From: Deltaproteobacteria bacterium
GTDB lineage: Bacteria > SAR324 > XYD2-FULL-50-16
Reading direction: 5' to 3'
Assembly (NCBI GenBank): GCA_018657625.1
Contig: JABHWU010000044.1
Coordinates: 62,001-126,000, forward strand
Length of the DNA: 64,000 bases
This document shows, in pieces, positions 37,326 through 46,918 of the stretch. The translations under genes were made by a program, and so were the position numbers. The stretch's first letter is position 1. Each line of letters starts with the position of its first letter. The notes beneath the pieces are model-generated. The model had not been told where the DNA came from. It did not search any database and saw only the letters and a list, made by a program, of their open reading frames with translations.

Positions 37326-37531
37326 AAATCAAAAGTAAGATATTGGATTTTTTACTACTGGCCACTTATGTCATATCAACCTTAAACGGTTGTAATAAAT
37401 CCAGCTGAAGATGAGGCATGTACACATTCTGGCATATCACAAAAACAACAGTATCAGGCTATTTTATGTCACTTGTTTTCAGAGGGACTGATTCGATATT
37501 GGCGATGTAACCTAATGTTATCCAATTATTG

Positions 37532-38626
37532 TCAGTCGGTTTTTTGAGGTTCTGTTTCTATCAGTGTTCGACTTAGCACGAACGAAAATCGGGCACCTTT
37601 ATCCGGCAAATTTTCCGCAAAAATATCTCCATCATGGAGTAAAGCAATATTTTTACAAATTGCCAAACTGATTCCTAAGCCTTTTGCATGGGCCCAGATA
37701 TTTTCCTTTGTAAACGGGTTAAAAATATCATTGATATTCTTACACTGAATACCAGGCCCCTCATCTGAAATAACAAAGCTTGTTTCTGTTTCATTTTGAG
37801 TGAAATGGATATCTATAGTACTTCCTTCAGGTGAATACTGAATCGCATTTTCGAGAAGATACAAAATAGCAGAATTTACCAATTGAATATCCAGTCGGGT
37901 GATATAACTACCAGATTGGTCAAAACGAATTTGAATATTCTTATCCCTGATTTTCCCCCCCAATACTTGGATACACTCCTCAATAATACTAACAACAGGC
38001 ACTGTGGATAAATACAATTCAATGCCTTTTGTCAATTGGCATAATAGGAGTGTTTTTTTTGTATTTTCCAGTAATTCATTCCCACTAGTTAAAATATATT
38101 CAATAAATTGTTTTTCTTCCGCATTTAAATTTTTACTTTGTTTTAAAATCTCCGCAAATCCCACGATCGCATTTAGAGGCGTTTTTGTTTCATGGCTTTG
38201 CAACATCAATAGATCATCTTTTAGTCGATTGACTTCATCAGAATATTTTAGTTGCAGAAAAGTTTGAATTTTTGCTTGTAATTCGGCGGTCTGATAAGGT
38301 TTTGTTAAATAGTCATTGGCACCTGCATTATATCCCTCCAGCCGTTCTTCCAGAGATGATTTTGCAGACAATAACAGGATTTTAATAAAAGTATGACCGG
38401 GATCTTTCCTGATGGCCCGACAAACATCGTAACCATTCATACCAGGCATCATAATATCTAATAATATAATATCGGGATTAAACGAGGTAACTTTTTTCAA
38501 TGCTTCCGCGCCTGAAAATGCTGTTTCAACCTTATAATCATCGCCCAGCACTTCCAGGAGTAACCTAATAATAATTTTATCATCATCTACAATTAAAATC
38601 CGATATTTTCTATTCATATTAAACAT
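37532..38626 (-). CDS. Response regulator-histidine kinase hybrid
   Basis: A 364-residue soluble protein. It has an N-terminal receiver (ILIVDDD, phospho-acceptor Asp57 in LLDIMMPG, K in YLTKPY), then a HisKA domain with H145 in SHETKTPLN, and a HATPase_c domain (N-box LLENAIQYSPEG, G1 DEGPGIQ, G2 AKGLGISLAICK). There is no membrane segment and no output DNA-binding domain, so it probably works in a phosphorelay. The F box is DIFNPF. Two in-frame ATGs lie at 38626 and 38617. No partner regulator gene is adjacent. Confidence 0.92.
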   Translation of the reverse strand: MFNMNRKYRILIVDDDKIIIRLLLEVLGDDYKVETAFSGAEALKKVTSFNPDIILLDIMMPGMNGYDVCRAIRKDPGHTFIKILLLSAKSSLEERLEGYNAGANDYLTKPYQTAELQAKIQTFLQLKYSDEVNRLKDDLLMLQSHETKTPLNAIVGFAEILKQSKNLNAEEKQFIEYILTSGNELLENTKKTLLLCQLTKGIELYLSTVPVVSIIEECIQVLGGKIRDKNIQIRFDQSGSYITRLDIQLVNSAILYLLENAIQYSPEGSTIDIHFTQNETETSFVISDEGPGIQCKNINDIFNPFTKENIWAHAKGLGISLAICKNIALLHDGDIFAENLPDKGARFSFVLSRTLIETEPQKTD

Positions 38627-39119
38627 TACCAGTTTAAAGTATTTAATATAGTATAATATTTTTTCAACCAGAGCGTTTAAAACAAAGAGCGAAGCTCTAA
38701 GGTCATTTAATGTTTAAATACTGATAAATAACTAATTTAGCAAGGGTTTTAAAAATGATAAATTGCTTAGGAAATAGTAATTTGAGGATATTTCTTTCAG
38801 GTTCCCTTTTATCAATGGAATAAAAGTATACAAATTTAAAGAAATCATCATCATAAACCTTTAAGAAAAAGCTTATTAATGGATGAATTATATCTTGATT
38901 TTAATTAATAGGTAAAAAATCCTTATTTTTTTACAAGATAGTCTTATTTTATCAGAAAACACTTTTAATAAAAGCACTATTTAATAAAAGCAGTAATTCT
39001 GATGAATTTCAACAGACAGATATATATTTAAGATGACAAAAATATTTGATATTTTCAACCTACAGAGGCAAGAAGGTTGCATAGAATATCTTTATAATAT
39101 CTTAAAAAAGGAGGTTATT
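38627..39119. other. Intergenic region between the hybrid kinase and the small protein gene
   Basis: About 490 AT-rich bases between divergent genes. It should contain the promoters for both. An AGAGC-GAA-GCTCT hairpin lies near 38687-38699. No gene or RNA was recognised. A frame in phase with the 59-residue gene is open from 39033 but reads as non-coding. Confidence 0.4.
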
Positions 39120-39299
39120 ATGGCCCACTATCAATCCTACTATTGTTATATGAGTAAAGGCATTCCCACAATTAAAGAAAAAAAACCTAAAGATTTCACA
39201 AAACTACCCTACAATTATACAACCTATTGCCCCAGTGGTGAAGTTGCTAAAATTATCTATCGGGCCAACCTGGCGATAATGAAACTCCGTGAAGATTAA
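39120..39299 (+). CDS. Small hypothetical protein upstream of the HypX-C/hypD pair
   Basis: A 59-residue protein beginning MAHYQSYYCYMSKGIPTI. A very strong AAAAAGGAGG lies seven bases before the ATG, which argues for a real gene. It is basic, has two cysteines (YYCYM and TYCPSGE) and no membrane helix. It lies about 150 bases before the HypX-like gene on the same strand, so co-transcription is possible. The family was not recognised. Confidence 0.55.
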   Translation: MAHYQSYYCYMSKGIPTIKEKKPKDFTKLPYNYTTYCPSGEVAKIIYRANLAIMKLRED

Positions 39300-39449
39300 T
39301 CTGCAGGTCAGCTTCCTTGACGAACTATCTGCGATTAACATAAAACTTGAGACTCAGACAGGAATCTCGTTTTTGAGATAAATCGATAGTTTTCTGATCA
39401 GATTTGTCGAAAAAATCATTTCAAATACTTAATATCTTTCTCAATTTCA

Positions 39450-40268
39450 ATGGAAATAGTCAGAAGATCTGAAAATGGTGTTTATCATCTTTACTTTTCC
39501 GTATGCAATGGCGCTATGGATCTTATCCACTGTCAAAAGTTATTAGTTGAATACCAAATTGCTATTGAAAACCCTGACTGTAAAGTCATTATACTATGGG
39601 GCGGAGAAGATTTTTTCTCCAATGGTATTGATCTCAATTCAATCCACAAACAATATAATCCAACCATACTGGCCTATAAAAATCTTAAAGCCATCAATAA
39701 ACTGGTTAAAGCTATTTTGACGACTAAAAATAAATTAACCATAGCCGGAATACGTGGCCCGGCAGCAGCAGGAGGTGTTATGCTGGCACTGGCTTGCGAT
39801 TTGCGTTATGCACGTAAAGCAACAGTTTTTAATCCATCATACGTTAATATGGGACTCTCAGGTTCGGAATATTGGTCAATATTATTACCTTCCATGATTG
39901 GTTTTGGGAAAACGCAAAAACTGGTCTATGAGGGATCTCCGATTTCAGCCCAACAAGCTTTAGATTTGGGACTCATTCACCATGAAGGATGTCTCGATCA
40001 TGAAAGATTTGAAAAAGAAGTTACACTAAAGGCTAAGTTTTTAGCCAATACCAATATAAAAGCCCGCTTAGCCACCAAGGCGGTATTAAACAAAAGACTG
40101 CTGCAAGATGTGCACGAACAGGTACTCTTTGAACTACAGCAAATGAAAGATTGTTGTAATAATATGGAATTTACTGAAGCTCGAACCGATTTTGCAGAAA
40201 AGAGAAAACCAGCCAGCAATCGGCAATTTTTATCTGTAAGCAGTGAATATTTAAAACGTCATCAATAA
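39450..40268 (+). CDS. Stand-alone HypX C-terminal-domain-like protein (crotonase fold)
   Basis: A 272-residue enoyl-CoA hydratase-fold protein. It shows FFSNGIDLNSIH (55-66), AAAGGVMLALACDLRYAR (105-122), NPSYVNMG and GSEYW (138-142). From memory, the same ordered blocks (FFSNGI-LN, AGAGGVMLALA-D, NPHY-MG, GSEYW) characterise the C-terminal half of HypX/HoxX, which makes the CO ligand of NiFe-hydrogenases from a formyl group via formyl-CoA. The N-terminal formyl-tetrahydrofolate domain of HypX is absent. The stop is one base from hypD, which strongly supports a hydrogenase role. A plain enoyl-CoA hydratase is the alternative. Confidence 0.72.
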   Translation: MEIVRRSENGVYHLYFSVCNGAMDLIHCQKLLVEYQIAIENPDCKVIILWGGEDFFSNGIDLNSIHKQYNPTILAYKNLKAINKLVKAILTTKNKLTIAGIRGPAAAGGVMLALACDLRYARKATVFNPSYVNMGLSGSEYWSILLPSMIGFGKTQKLVYEGSPISAQQALDLGLIHHEGCLDHERFEKEVTLKAKFLANTNIKARLATKAVLNKRLLQDVHEQVLFELQQMKDCCNNMEFTEARTDFAEKRKPASNRQFLSVSSEYLKRHQ

Positions 40269-40269
40269 A

Positions 40270-41376
40270 ATGGAATTTAACCAGACCTTATTACAATACT
40301 ATAATAAAGACATGGTTAAAGCCTTATCCAAAGGAATTCATCGAATATCCAGGGATCTGGAAAAAGTAAAAATTATGCATGTTTGCGGCACCCATGAGCA
40401 CGAGATAGCGAAATTTGGTATTCGACAACTGCTACCGGACTCTATCCATATTGTACCCGGTCCGGGTTGCCCGGTTTGTATCTGCCCGGTTGAATTGATT
40501 GACCAGGCAATCACTCTGGCTTATCAGGATAACATTACAGTGTTAACCTTTGGGGATATGTTACGGGTACCGGCAACACGTGAATCCTTAGATGATGCCA
40601 GGAAAAATGGTGCATCAGTAAATATGGTTTATGGCCCCATGGATGCTATTAAAATAGCAACCTCTAATCCGGACAAACAATATGTCTTCTTTTCCATTGG
40701 ATTTGAGACGACAGCATCTGGAGTGGCTGGTATAATAAAAAATGGTGTTCCCAAAAACCTGTTTTTTCTGATCGCAAACCGTTATATGCCTCCGGTATTA
40801 GAACTCTTAATGGATATTCATGAAGAATCAATTCAGGGATTTTTATTAGCCGGACATGCGGTTACAGTGACAGGAATCCACGCTTATGACTTTATGGAGC
40901 AGGAATATCAATTGCCTTGCGTGGTTAGTGGATTCGAACCCGTTGATATCCTGGGTTCTGTTTTAAATTTGCTCCAGCAGATTAAAAACAAACAGGCAAC
41001 GGTCGTTAATCTGTACAAACGCATCGTTAATGACAACGGAAACGAAATCATGTTAAAGATGATGGATGCTGTTTTTGATTTAGTTCCGGGTATTTGGAGA
41101 GGTATTGATAATATCGATGGAACGGCTTACCAGCTGAAACCCGAGTTTGAGTTTTTAGATGCAGCTAGGCAGTTCGATGCGACACCACCCTTTGAATCCA
41201 GAGCTCATCCCCCTGGATGTCGATGTCATCGGATCATGTTGGGGGAACAAGATCCTACAGATTGTAAAATGTTTAAAACAAAATGTTCTCCGGAAAACCC
41301 ATACGGCCCCTGTATGGTTTCCCATGAAGGTACCTGTAATTCATGGTTTGTAAATGCCGGTGAAATCGAGCTATAA
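40270..41376 (+). CDS. hypD: Hydrogenase Fe(CN)2CO assembly protein HypD
   Basis: A 368-residue protein of normal length. MHVCGTHEHEIAKFGIRQLL, GPGCPVCICP and FSIGFETTA are the conserved motifs; the C-terminal cysteines (PPGCRCHRI, DCKMF, CSPENPYGPC and GTC) bind a [4Fe-4S] cluster. With HypC it is the scaffold on which iron receives two cyanides and one CO. The main hyp operon lacks hypD, so this must be its partner. It begins one base after the HypX-C-like gene and is followed by a HAD hydrolase. Confidence 0.96.
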   Translation: MEFNQTLLQYYNKDMVKALSKGIHRISRDLEKVKIMHVCGTHEHEIAKFGIRQLLPDSIHIVPGPGCPVCICPVELIDQAITLAYQDNITVLTFGDMLRVPATRESLDDARKNGASVNMVYGPMDAIKIATSNPDKQYVFFSIGFETTASGVAGIIKNGVPKNLFFLIANRYMPPVLELLMDIHEESIQGFLLAGHAVTVTGIHAYDFMEQEYQLPCVVSGFEPVDILGSVLNLLQQIKNKQATVVNLYKRIVNDNGNEIMLKMMDAVFDLVPGIWRGIDNIDGTAYQLKPEFEFLDAARQFDATPPFESRAHPPGCRCHRIMLGEQDPTDCKMFKTKCSPENPYGPCMVSHEGTCNSWFVNAGEIEL

Positions 41377-41386
41377 TGATAATACC

Positions 41387-42007
41387 ATGAACAATCGTTT
41401 TGAAATCAAACATATTCTATTTGATTTAGGTGGCGTATTAATAGGGCTTTCAGGGGTTAATGAAATCATTGAATGGTCAAACAATACCCATACTGAAAAA
41501 GAGCTTTGGAACCGTTGGGTGAGTTCTCCAGCCGTGCGAGGTTTTGAAAGCGGTAAAATCGATGTTAACGAATTTATTAAACAGGTCTGCCAGGAATTCG
41601 AAATCTTTATTGGTCCGGAACAATTCCTGAATGCTTTTATTAAATGGCCACAAGGCCCATATTCAGACGTTAAGCCTTTTTTAAAACAGCTTAAAAACCA
41701 TATCCCTATTTCCTGCTTATCTAACACCAATTACCTTCATTGGGAAAGAGTCCGGGATGAGATGAAACTGGCAACTTATTTTAAACACGCCTTTTTATCT
41801 TATGAAATCGGTATGTTTAAACCGGATTTCGAGATATTTGATTATGTGGCATCTCAATTATCACATTCACCGGAAGAAATCCTGTTTTTTGACGACAACT
41901 GCTTAAATGTTGAAAACGCCAGAAAGGTTGGTTTTAAAGCTGAAAAAGTAGTAGGTGTCACCGAAATAAAACAGCAACTGGATTTTTATCAAATTCCCTA
42001 TTATTGA
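41387..42007 (+). CDS. HAD-superfamily hydrolase (HAD-IA, YihX-like)
   Basis: A 206-residue soluble phosphatase-like protein. Motif I is ILFDLGGVLI, with glycine at the second position of the usual DxD, as in YihX-like phosphatases; later motifs are CLSNTNYLHW, KPDFEIFDYV and FFDDNCLNVENA. The frame is open from an ATG at 41354 that overlaps hypD; the ATG at 41387 gives the normal start. The substrate cannot be deduced. Co-transcription with hypD may be coincidental. Confidence 0.8.
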   Translation: MNNRFEIKHILFDLGGVLIGLSGVNEIIEWSNNTHTEKELWNRWVSSPAVRGFESGKIDVNEFIKQVCQEFEIFIGPEQFLNAFIKWPQGPYSDVKPFLKQLKNHIPISCLSNTNYLHWERVRDEMKLATYFKHAFLSYEIGMFKPDFEIFDYVASQLSHSPEEILFFDDNCLNVENARKVGFKAEKVVGVTEIKQQLDFYQIPYY

Positions 42008-42024
42008 TAAAGCATCGCTTCTCT

Positions 42025-45000
42025 ATGATAAATCTTATTTTCAACCTTCAGAATCTGGCAATTCTTTTTAAAACTGTCATTGGTGGAATCGTTGGTTTTT
42101 TTACGAACGATTTAGCTATTCAAATGCTTTTTAAGAAGAAATTTGGAATGGGTGGTGTGGTTGAAAAAACCAGAGATGAGTTCATTGAAAATGCAACAGA
42201 TCTCATTGAGGAGGATGTTGTTAATCTAAAAGTATTGAAAGAAAAGTTAGAAACAAAAGCGTTTAAGACACTGCTTGAACATTTTCTTCATCAATATTTA
42301 AACCAACAGATCCCAGATCAAATATCAGAAAACTTTAAAATTAGTCATATCCGAAAATCCAATCAAAGTTTTGATGCCTTCATTAATCAATTAAACCTTG
42401 ATTCTGAAATATTCTTAAAAGCATTTTTTAAAAACAGTTGGGAAAAAATTCCAAGTGAGCTTTTACTCAGCAAACAGCTTCTGACAAAAACATTAGATCA
42501 ATTAATCCCATTATTAATGCAACAGACTAAAATTATTGAATTATTTGATAATTTACTAGATCATCTTTTTCAATATTTAAAAACCCAAACGCCAGGTCAT
42601 TACTTTAAGCAAAAATCTTATCAGGAGTTAATCAATTACCTGATCACACAATTACAAGAAGCTCTTAAAAAGCCTTCACCAAAGCTTTTAAAGCGTCTTA
42701 ACCAGGCCATTGACATCTTTATAAATAGTATTCAGCCGCAACAGAATATTTGCATGTTGATTGATTACATTTATGATAAAACCTGGGTTGAAATTATTAA
42801 TTACCAACAGTTTGACCAGCTTTTTAAGGAAATTCGGGAAAACTTTATGAGTTTTTTCTCATCACCAGCCGGTCAGAAAACAACCTTTAGTTTTGCTAAA
42901 TCACTGCTCAAGACAATCAAAAAAAGTAATAACAGTTTATTTGATCTGGTCCCTGATCAATTATCCATTCAATTCGAAAGTTTTATTTATCTGCGATTGG
43001 TAGAGGTCATTAAATCTGTGACGCTATGGATTGAGGACAAGCGTATTGAAATTGAGTTGATGGTTAATCAGTCTATTTCTGATCAAAATATTGTCGCCAA
43101 AATTGTTTATAATATCGGTATCAGCCTGGCTGAAATGTTCAATGTTGTTAATATCATTAAAGATTATATCAATGGTAAAATCGACATTGACCAACTGGCA
43201 GAACAGCAAAGCAGGGCTTTTATTACAACCTTAAAACAATATTCCATTCAGGACATTTTTAAAAAGCTGGAATCTGAAAAAATTATCACGGAAAAACAAT
43301 TAGCAGCGGTTTTTCAAAAAACGATTTTTACTTTAATATCTTCATTAAATCCGGAATTATTTCATTTTTTTCTGAAAGACAAACCTGATAAAATCATTCC
43401 AAAAGGTTTGTTTTCTCAAAAAATAGTAACTTTATTTCAGGATCATCTCCCGCCTTTTATCCATAACATCATTACCGGTGATAACCAATTAACGATAGGG
43501 GGATACCGAAACCTAAAATACCTATTGTTGATTTTATTTAAAAAACCATTAAAGGGCATTTTACCAGATTCTTTGCCAGTTTCATGGCTCCGGTTTATCA
43601 ATCAATCACTACTTAAAGTGATTGGAAATTATCGAAAAACCATCAGTGACCAGATAAATGAGAAAATACAAACCGAAATTACAAATAAACCATTAAATAC
43701 AATAATACCATTTAACAACCGCTTCTTCACACTGTTTCACAATAAACTAATCCAACTATTTTTCGGTTTTAAATCTTCTTTTTTAAATCATTATCTTAAA
43801 GATCTATGGCTAAAGCTCGGAGATTTCAAATTAAACTTATCACTGGTTAATCAGATCCAAAAGGTGATCTCAAACCATTTCCATCGGTTTACCCGTGGCA
43901 GTATTAAAAAAATTTCCAAGAGTAATTTACAAAGTCTAAGTTTAAAGGAGCTCTCGTCGGTTGTAGAAAATTTTATGGGGAAAGAATTAAAACCAATTAC
44001 CCGTTTTGGCGCTGGATTAGGATTACTGGCTGGATTTAGTATGTCTGTTTTGCCAGGTATGGAACAACTGGCTGCGAAATTCAATATTGATTCAAAGCTT
44101 TTAGTCTTTAGTTTCGCTGGCTTAATTTTTGGTTTTATCGGCTGGGGAACCAATTGGTTGGCATTAAAGATGATCTTTCGACCATACTTACCCTGGTATC
44201 TTTTAGGATATACGATACCTTTAACACCTGGTGTTATCACAAAAAATAAGAACCGTTTTGCCGGTAAAATGGGAGAGTTTGTACAGGAAAACTTACTAAA
44301 TGACGGCAGCATAGAAAAACTATTTGAAACAAATCAGGATGTTATCAAAGGTTCTTTTCAAAAAGCAATTCAGGATAATGACTATCAACTGCTCAATGAT
44401 ATTATTCAAAAAAATCGTTCTGAAATATCAGACCAATTGGCAAAGCTGGGTACCGATTTTTTGAGCTCTCAACAATTTCAGGAAACTGACTTTTTTAGCA
44501 TCATCACCACTTATTTCAAAACTTTTGAACCTCTGATTGAATCAATTGATGCAGAAAGCAAAATCAGACAAGTAATTTCGGACCAACAATTAAAAATATT
44601 ACAACCACATCTTAATTCACTTCTAAATGAAGAAAAATTTAGTAAGCAGCGATTGAGTGATTTATTGCACCACTTACCGGAAAAAGAACTGACAAGTACC
44701 CTCACCCAATTCTTATCTTCTTATTTTGTTCCTGTGACCAATCAGGTTTTCAGCCTTAAAACTATCCTTAATATCTCGGGGCAATTGGATGTAATTCTGG
44801 CGAAGTTCTCAACAAAACCATTAAATTCTCTATTAACAAAAAAAAGTATTAAACACGTCCAAAGCCAGTTATTTAGCCTTATATTAAGTATTTTTGAAAA
44901 CCCGAGTCAAAGACAATTTGTATTAAATTATCTTAAATCCACAATTACAGAAGAGCTAAACTCGGATAAAAAAATAAATGAACTTTTAGACGGCAAAATC

Positions 45001-46182
45001 ACTGACTTTCTTTTTCAAAAAATCGACCGGGTCACTCATTTTTTTGTAAATTTAGCCTTGAGATATTTCAAAAAAAATAAAGAGAAAATTGCCACCAGTA
45101 TTTTTGACATGTTGATTGCAAAATCTGATTTTCTGGCAAGGCAGGCCATTCGTTTTTCAAAAGAAGATCTTCATAAGGCTATTTATGATATTTTCCAGAC
45201 AAAACTTCCTGATTTTGTAGAAATACATGAATTGAGTTTACAAGAGTTGGTTAGACAACAATTACGGGTTGTGGGGGATACCAAAATTGGCAATATCGGA
45301 GATATTATCGATCATGATAAAATCGCTCAGTTTATTGATTTATGTTTGTCTAACCGACTGCTGGTTAAAGATTCTAAAAAACTGATTGATGCTTTCATAA
45401 TCCACCTTTTTCAATTCGATATTGCTTATTTCCTACGTTTGATTCACCTGGATTCCTTTCAAAACATTGCAGGCTTATTTAAAGATGAAATAACCATATT
45501 GTTAGAAAATATCAAAAGAAATATTACAAATAACAGTGCTGACCTAGTCCAGGTTACCGGAGCTTTTGTTTCAGCCATTGTGATGGCGCTGATTCAAAAG
45601 ATTAAAATTGAAGATATCAAGACCTCAATGACCGTTCCTGAGTACCAAAAAACGATTCATGTCTTGTCGAACGTCATTGTAGAGCAGGCGATTCAATTTA
45701 AATTAACTTCCAAATTTACAGATACATTTTTCAATATTAGTGAAAAAATACCTGTTAAACAAATATTAGATCAATCCAGTTTAAATCAAAATTTCACATC
45801 CATCTTTCAATTTATTTTGAACAATAAGGAACTGAAAAGCCAGTTTCAGCAAATGCTGTCACAGTTAAGCGAATCTCTATTGAATCAATTCAATAATATT
45901 GCCCATAAAGAAACACGGGAAGACCTGCTGGACATCGCTTTGAAAGGTTTATTGGCGGGCTTTAAATCAAATTTATTAAATATTTTAAACACAATCCATT
46001 TCAAACAAATTGTAATGGATCAGATTACAAAGATGCATCCGGCAAAAATCGAAACAATGTTTAACAAATTTGCCGGCTCTTACTTCCCAAAATTAATCAA
46101 CTACGGCTTTGGTTTTGGCTTTGTCTTCGGGTTGAGCATGGATGTGTTTTACTATTTCGCCGTTTTATTAATGTCTCTTTAA
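42025..46182 (+). CDS. Giant DUF445 membrane protein with internal duplication
   Basis: A 1385-residue protein, several times the normal size of DUF445 (YheB-like, about 200-450). Two related membrane-entry blocks are visible: GGIVGFFTNDLAIQMLF near the N-terminus and GFIGWGTNWLALKMIF near residue 710, each followed by a helical region with FxxNATDLIEED or FAGKMGEFVQEN. A last helix pair lies at the C-terminus. In between are long amphipathic helical stretches. DUF445 function is unknown. The frame opens at a TTG overlapping the HAD stop; the ATG at 42025 was chosen, without a clear ribosome site. It probably belongs to the hypD transcription unit. Confidence 0.85.
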   Translation: MINLIFNLQNLAILFKTVIGGIVGFFTNDLAIQMLFKKKFGMGGVVEKTRDEFIENATDLIEEDVVNLKVLKEKLETKAFKTLLEHFLHQYLNQQIPDQISENFKISHIRKSNQSFDAFINQLNLDSEIFLKAFFKNSWEKIPSELLLSKQLLTKTLDQLIPLLMQQTKIIELFDNLLDHLFQYLKTQTPGHYFKQKSYQELINYLITQLQEALKKPSPKLLKRLNQAIDIFINSIQPQQNICMLIDYIYDKTWVEIINYQQFDQLFKEIRENFMSFFSSPAGQKTTFSFAKSLLKTIKKSNNSLFDLVPDQLSIQFESFIYLRLVEVIKSVTLWIEDKRIEIELMVNQSISDQNIVAKIVYNIGISLAEMFNVVNIIKDYINGKIDIDQLAEQQSRAFITTLKQYSIQDIFKKLESEKIITEKQLAAVFQKTIFTLISSLNPELFHFFLKDKPDKIIPKGLFSQKIVTLFQDHLPPFIHNIITGDNQLTIGGYRNLKYLLLILFKKPLKGILPDSLPVSWLRFINQSLLKVIGNYRKTISDQINEKIQTEITNKPLNTIIPFNNRFFTLFHNKLIQLFFGFKSSFLNHYLKDLWLKLGDFKLNLSLVNQIQKVISNHFHRFTRGSIKKISKSNLQSLSLKELSSVVENFMGKELKPITRFGAGLGLLAGFSMSVLPGMEQLAAKFNIDSKLLVFSFAGLIFGFIGWGTNWLALKMIFRPYLPWYLLGYTIPLTPGVITKNKNRFAGKMGEFVQENLLNDGSIEKLFETNQDVIKGSFQKAIQDNDYQLLNDIIQKNRSEISDQLAKLGTDFLSSQQFQETDFFSIITTYFKTFEPLIESIDAESKIRQVISDQQLKILQPHLNSLLNEEKFSKQRLSDLLHHLPEKELTSTLTQFLSSYFVPVTNQVFSLKTILNISGQLDVILAKFSTKPLNSLLTKKSIKHVQSQLFSLILSIFENPSQRQFVLNYLKSTITEELNSDKKINELLDGKITDFLFQKIDRVTHFFVNLALRYFKKNKEKIATSIFDMLIAKSDFLARQAIRFSKEDLHKAIYDIFQTKLPDFVEIHELSLQELVRQQLRVVGDTKIGNIGDIIDHDKIAQFIDLCLSNRLLVKDSKKLIDAFIIHLFQFDIAYFLRLIHLDSFQNIAGLFKDEITILLENIKRNITNNSADLVQVTGAFVSAIVMALIQKIKIEDIKTSMTVPEYQKTIHVLSNVIVEQAIQFKLTSKFTDTFFNISEKIPVKQILDQSSLNQNFTSIFQFILNNKELKSQFQQMLSQLSESLLNQFNNIAHKETREDLLDIALKGLLAGFKSNLLNILNTIHFKQIVMDQITKMHPAKIETMFNKFAGSYFPKLINYGFGFGFVFGLSMDVFYYFAVLLMSL

Positions 46183-46285
46183 ATACCTGCGGGCACACAT
46201 CATTGAATATCTATTAAATTGTCCATAATTGTCCATTTTACTATCTTCTAATCTGTCACCTACGTCCCCAACAAATCAGTATTGG

Positions 46286-46918
46286 TCATGGTTTAGTCTG
46301 CTTCGAACGAGTCGTATAGTATGAGACCACTCGTGGATCAGCACCGATACGTTCCTCATGTGCTAGTAAGCCGGGTGCCACTCGCTGAACAATATCTGTC
46401 GGAATGTGTTCTAAGGTCCCGGAGCATAGTGCGCGGGTCTGGACGAATGCTTTTAGATCCGCGACAGTTAAACGACTATCAGCGAAATACTCCCCGCCGC
46501 CACGGATCAGAAGTTCCTCAAGCCCCTGCAGGTAGATGGACAACCAACCATCTAATAGCTTTACGCGTGCCTGTTGAAGTTCTTCTCCCTTCAACCCGAA
46601 TGTCTGCACAATATAGTGATTGAGGTCCTCAAGGGCCCCCAATACTTCATCACAGTAAAGTGCCTGTAGATCATCCTTAGGATACAGATCTGCTATTTTT
46701 CCTATATAGCGGCTAAGAGCGTTGGATTGGGTAATTTGTGCACCATCTATTTCAAGCGTAGGTACTGAATTGAAGCGTGTTTTTGACCGCATTTTGGTAA
46801 ATTTAGGAAACGATATTCGATTGTCCTCAAAATCGATTCCCGCAATGTGAAAAGCAATTCGAATCGGCTCAGCACGGCCACCGTCGAAATCAAAATAACT
46901 AAGTTTGTAACTCGTCAT
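46286..46918 (-). CDS. Glutathione S-transferase, sigma-class-like
   Basis: A 210-residue protein with a thioredoxin-fold N-terminal domain (KLSYFDFDGGRAEPIRIAF, Tyr8 as likely catalytic residue; VPTLEIDGAQITQSNALSRYI) and an all-helical C-terminal domain (SRLTVADLKAF). The pattern is that of sigma/mu/alpha-type GSTs, best known from animals and some bacteria. Base composition is clearly richer in G+C than in the neighbours (bases 46381-46440 contain 32 G or C of 60), which suggests transfer. It is transcribed alone, flanked by intergenic DNA. Confidence 0.88.
   Translation of the reverse strand: MTSYKLSYFDFDGGRAEPIRIAFHIAGIDFEDNRISFPKFTKMRSKTRFNSVPTLEIDGAQITQSNALSRYIGKIADLYPKDDLQALYCDEVLGALEDLNHYIVQTFGLKGEELQQARVKLLDGWLSIYLQGLEELLIRGGGEYFADSRLTVADLKAFVQTRALCSGTLEHIPTDIVQRVAPGLLAHEERIGADPRVVSYYTTRSKQTKP

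Noticed and set aside
37326..37531. Gene remnant after the ADP-forming ligase (readable ISQKQQYQAILCHLFSEG)
   Set aside because: The readable stretch is short, has no start or ribosome site and matches no family I recognise.
39450..40268. Annotation as a plain enoyl-CoA hydratase of fatty acid metabolism
   Set aside because: The ordered motif set and one-base spacing to hypD fit the HypX C-terminal domain better; kept only as an alternative.
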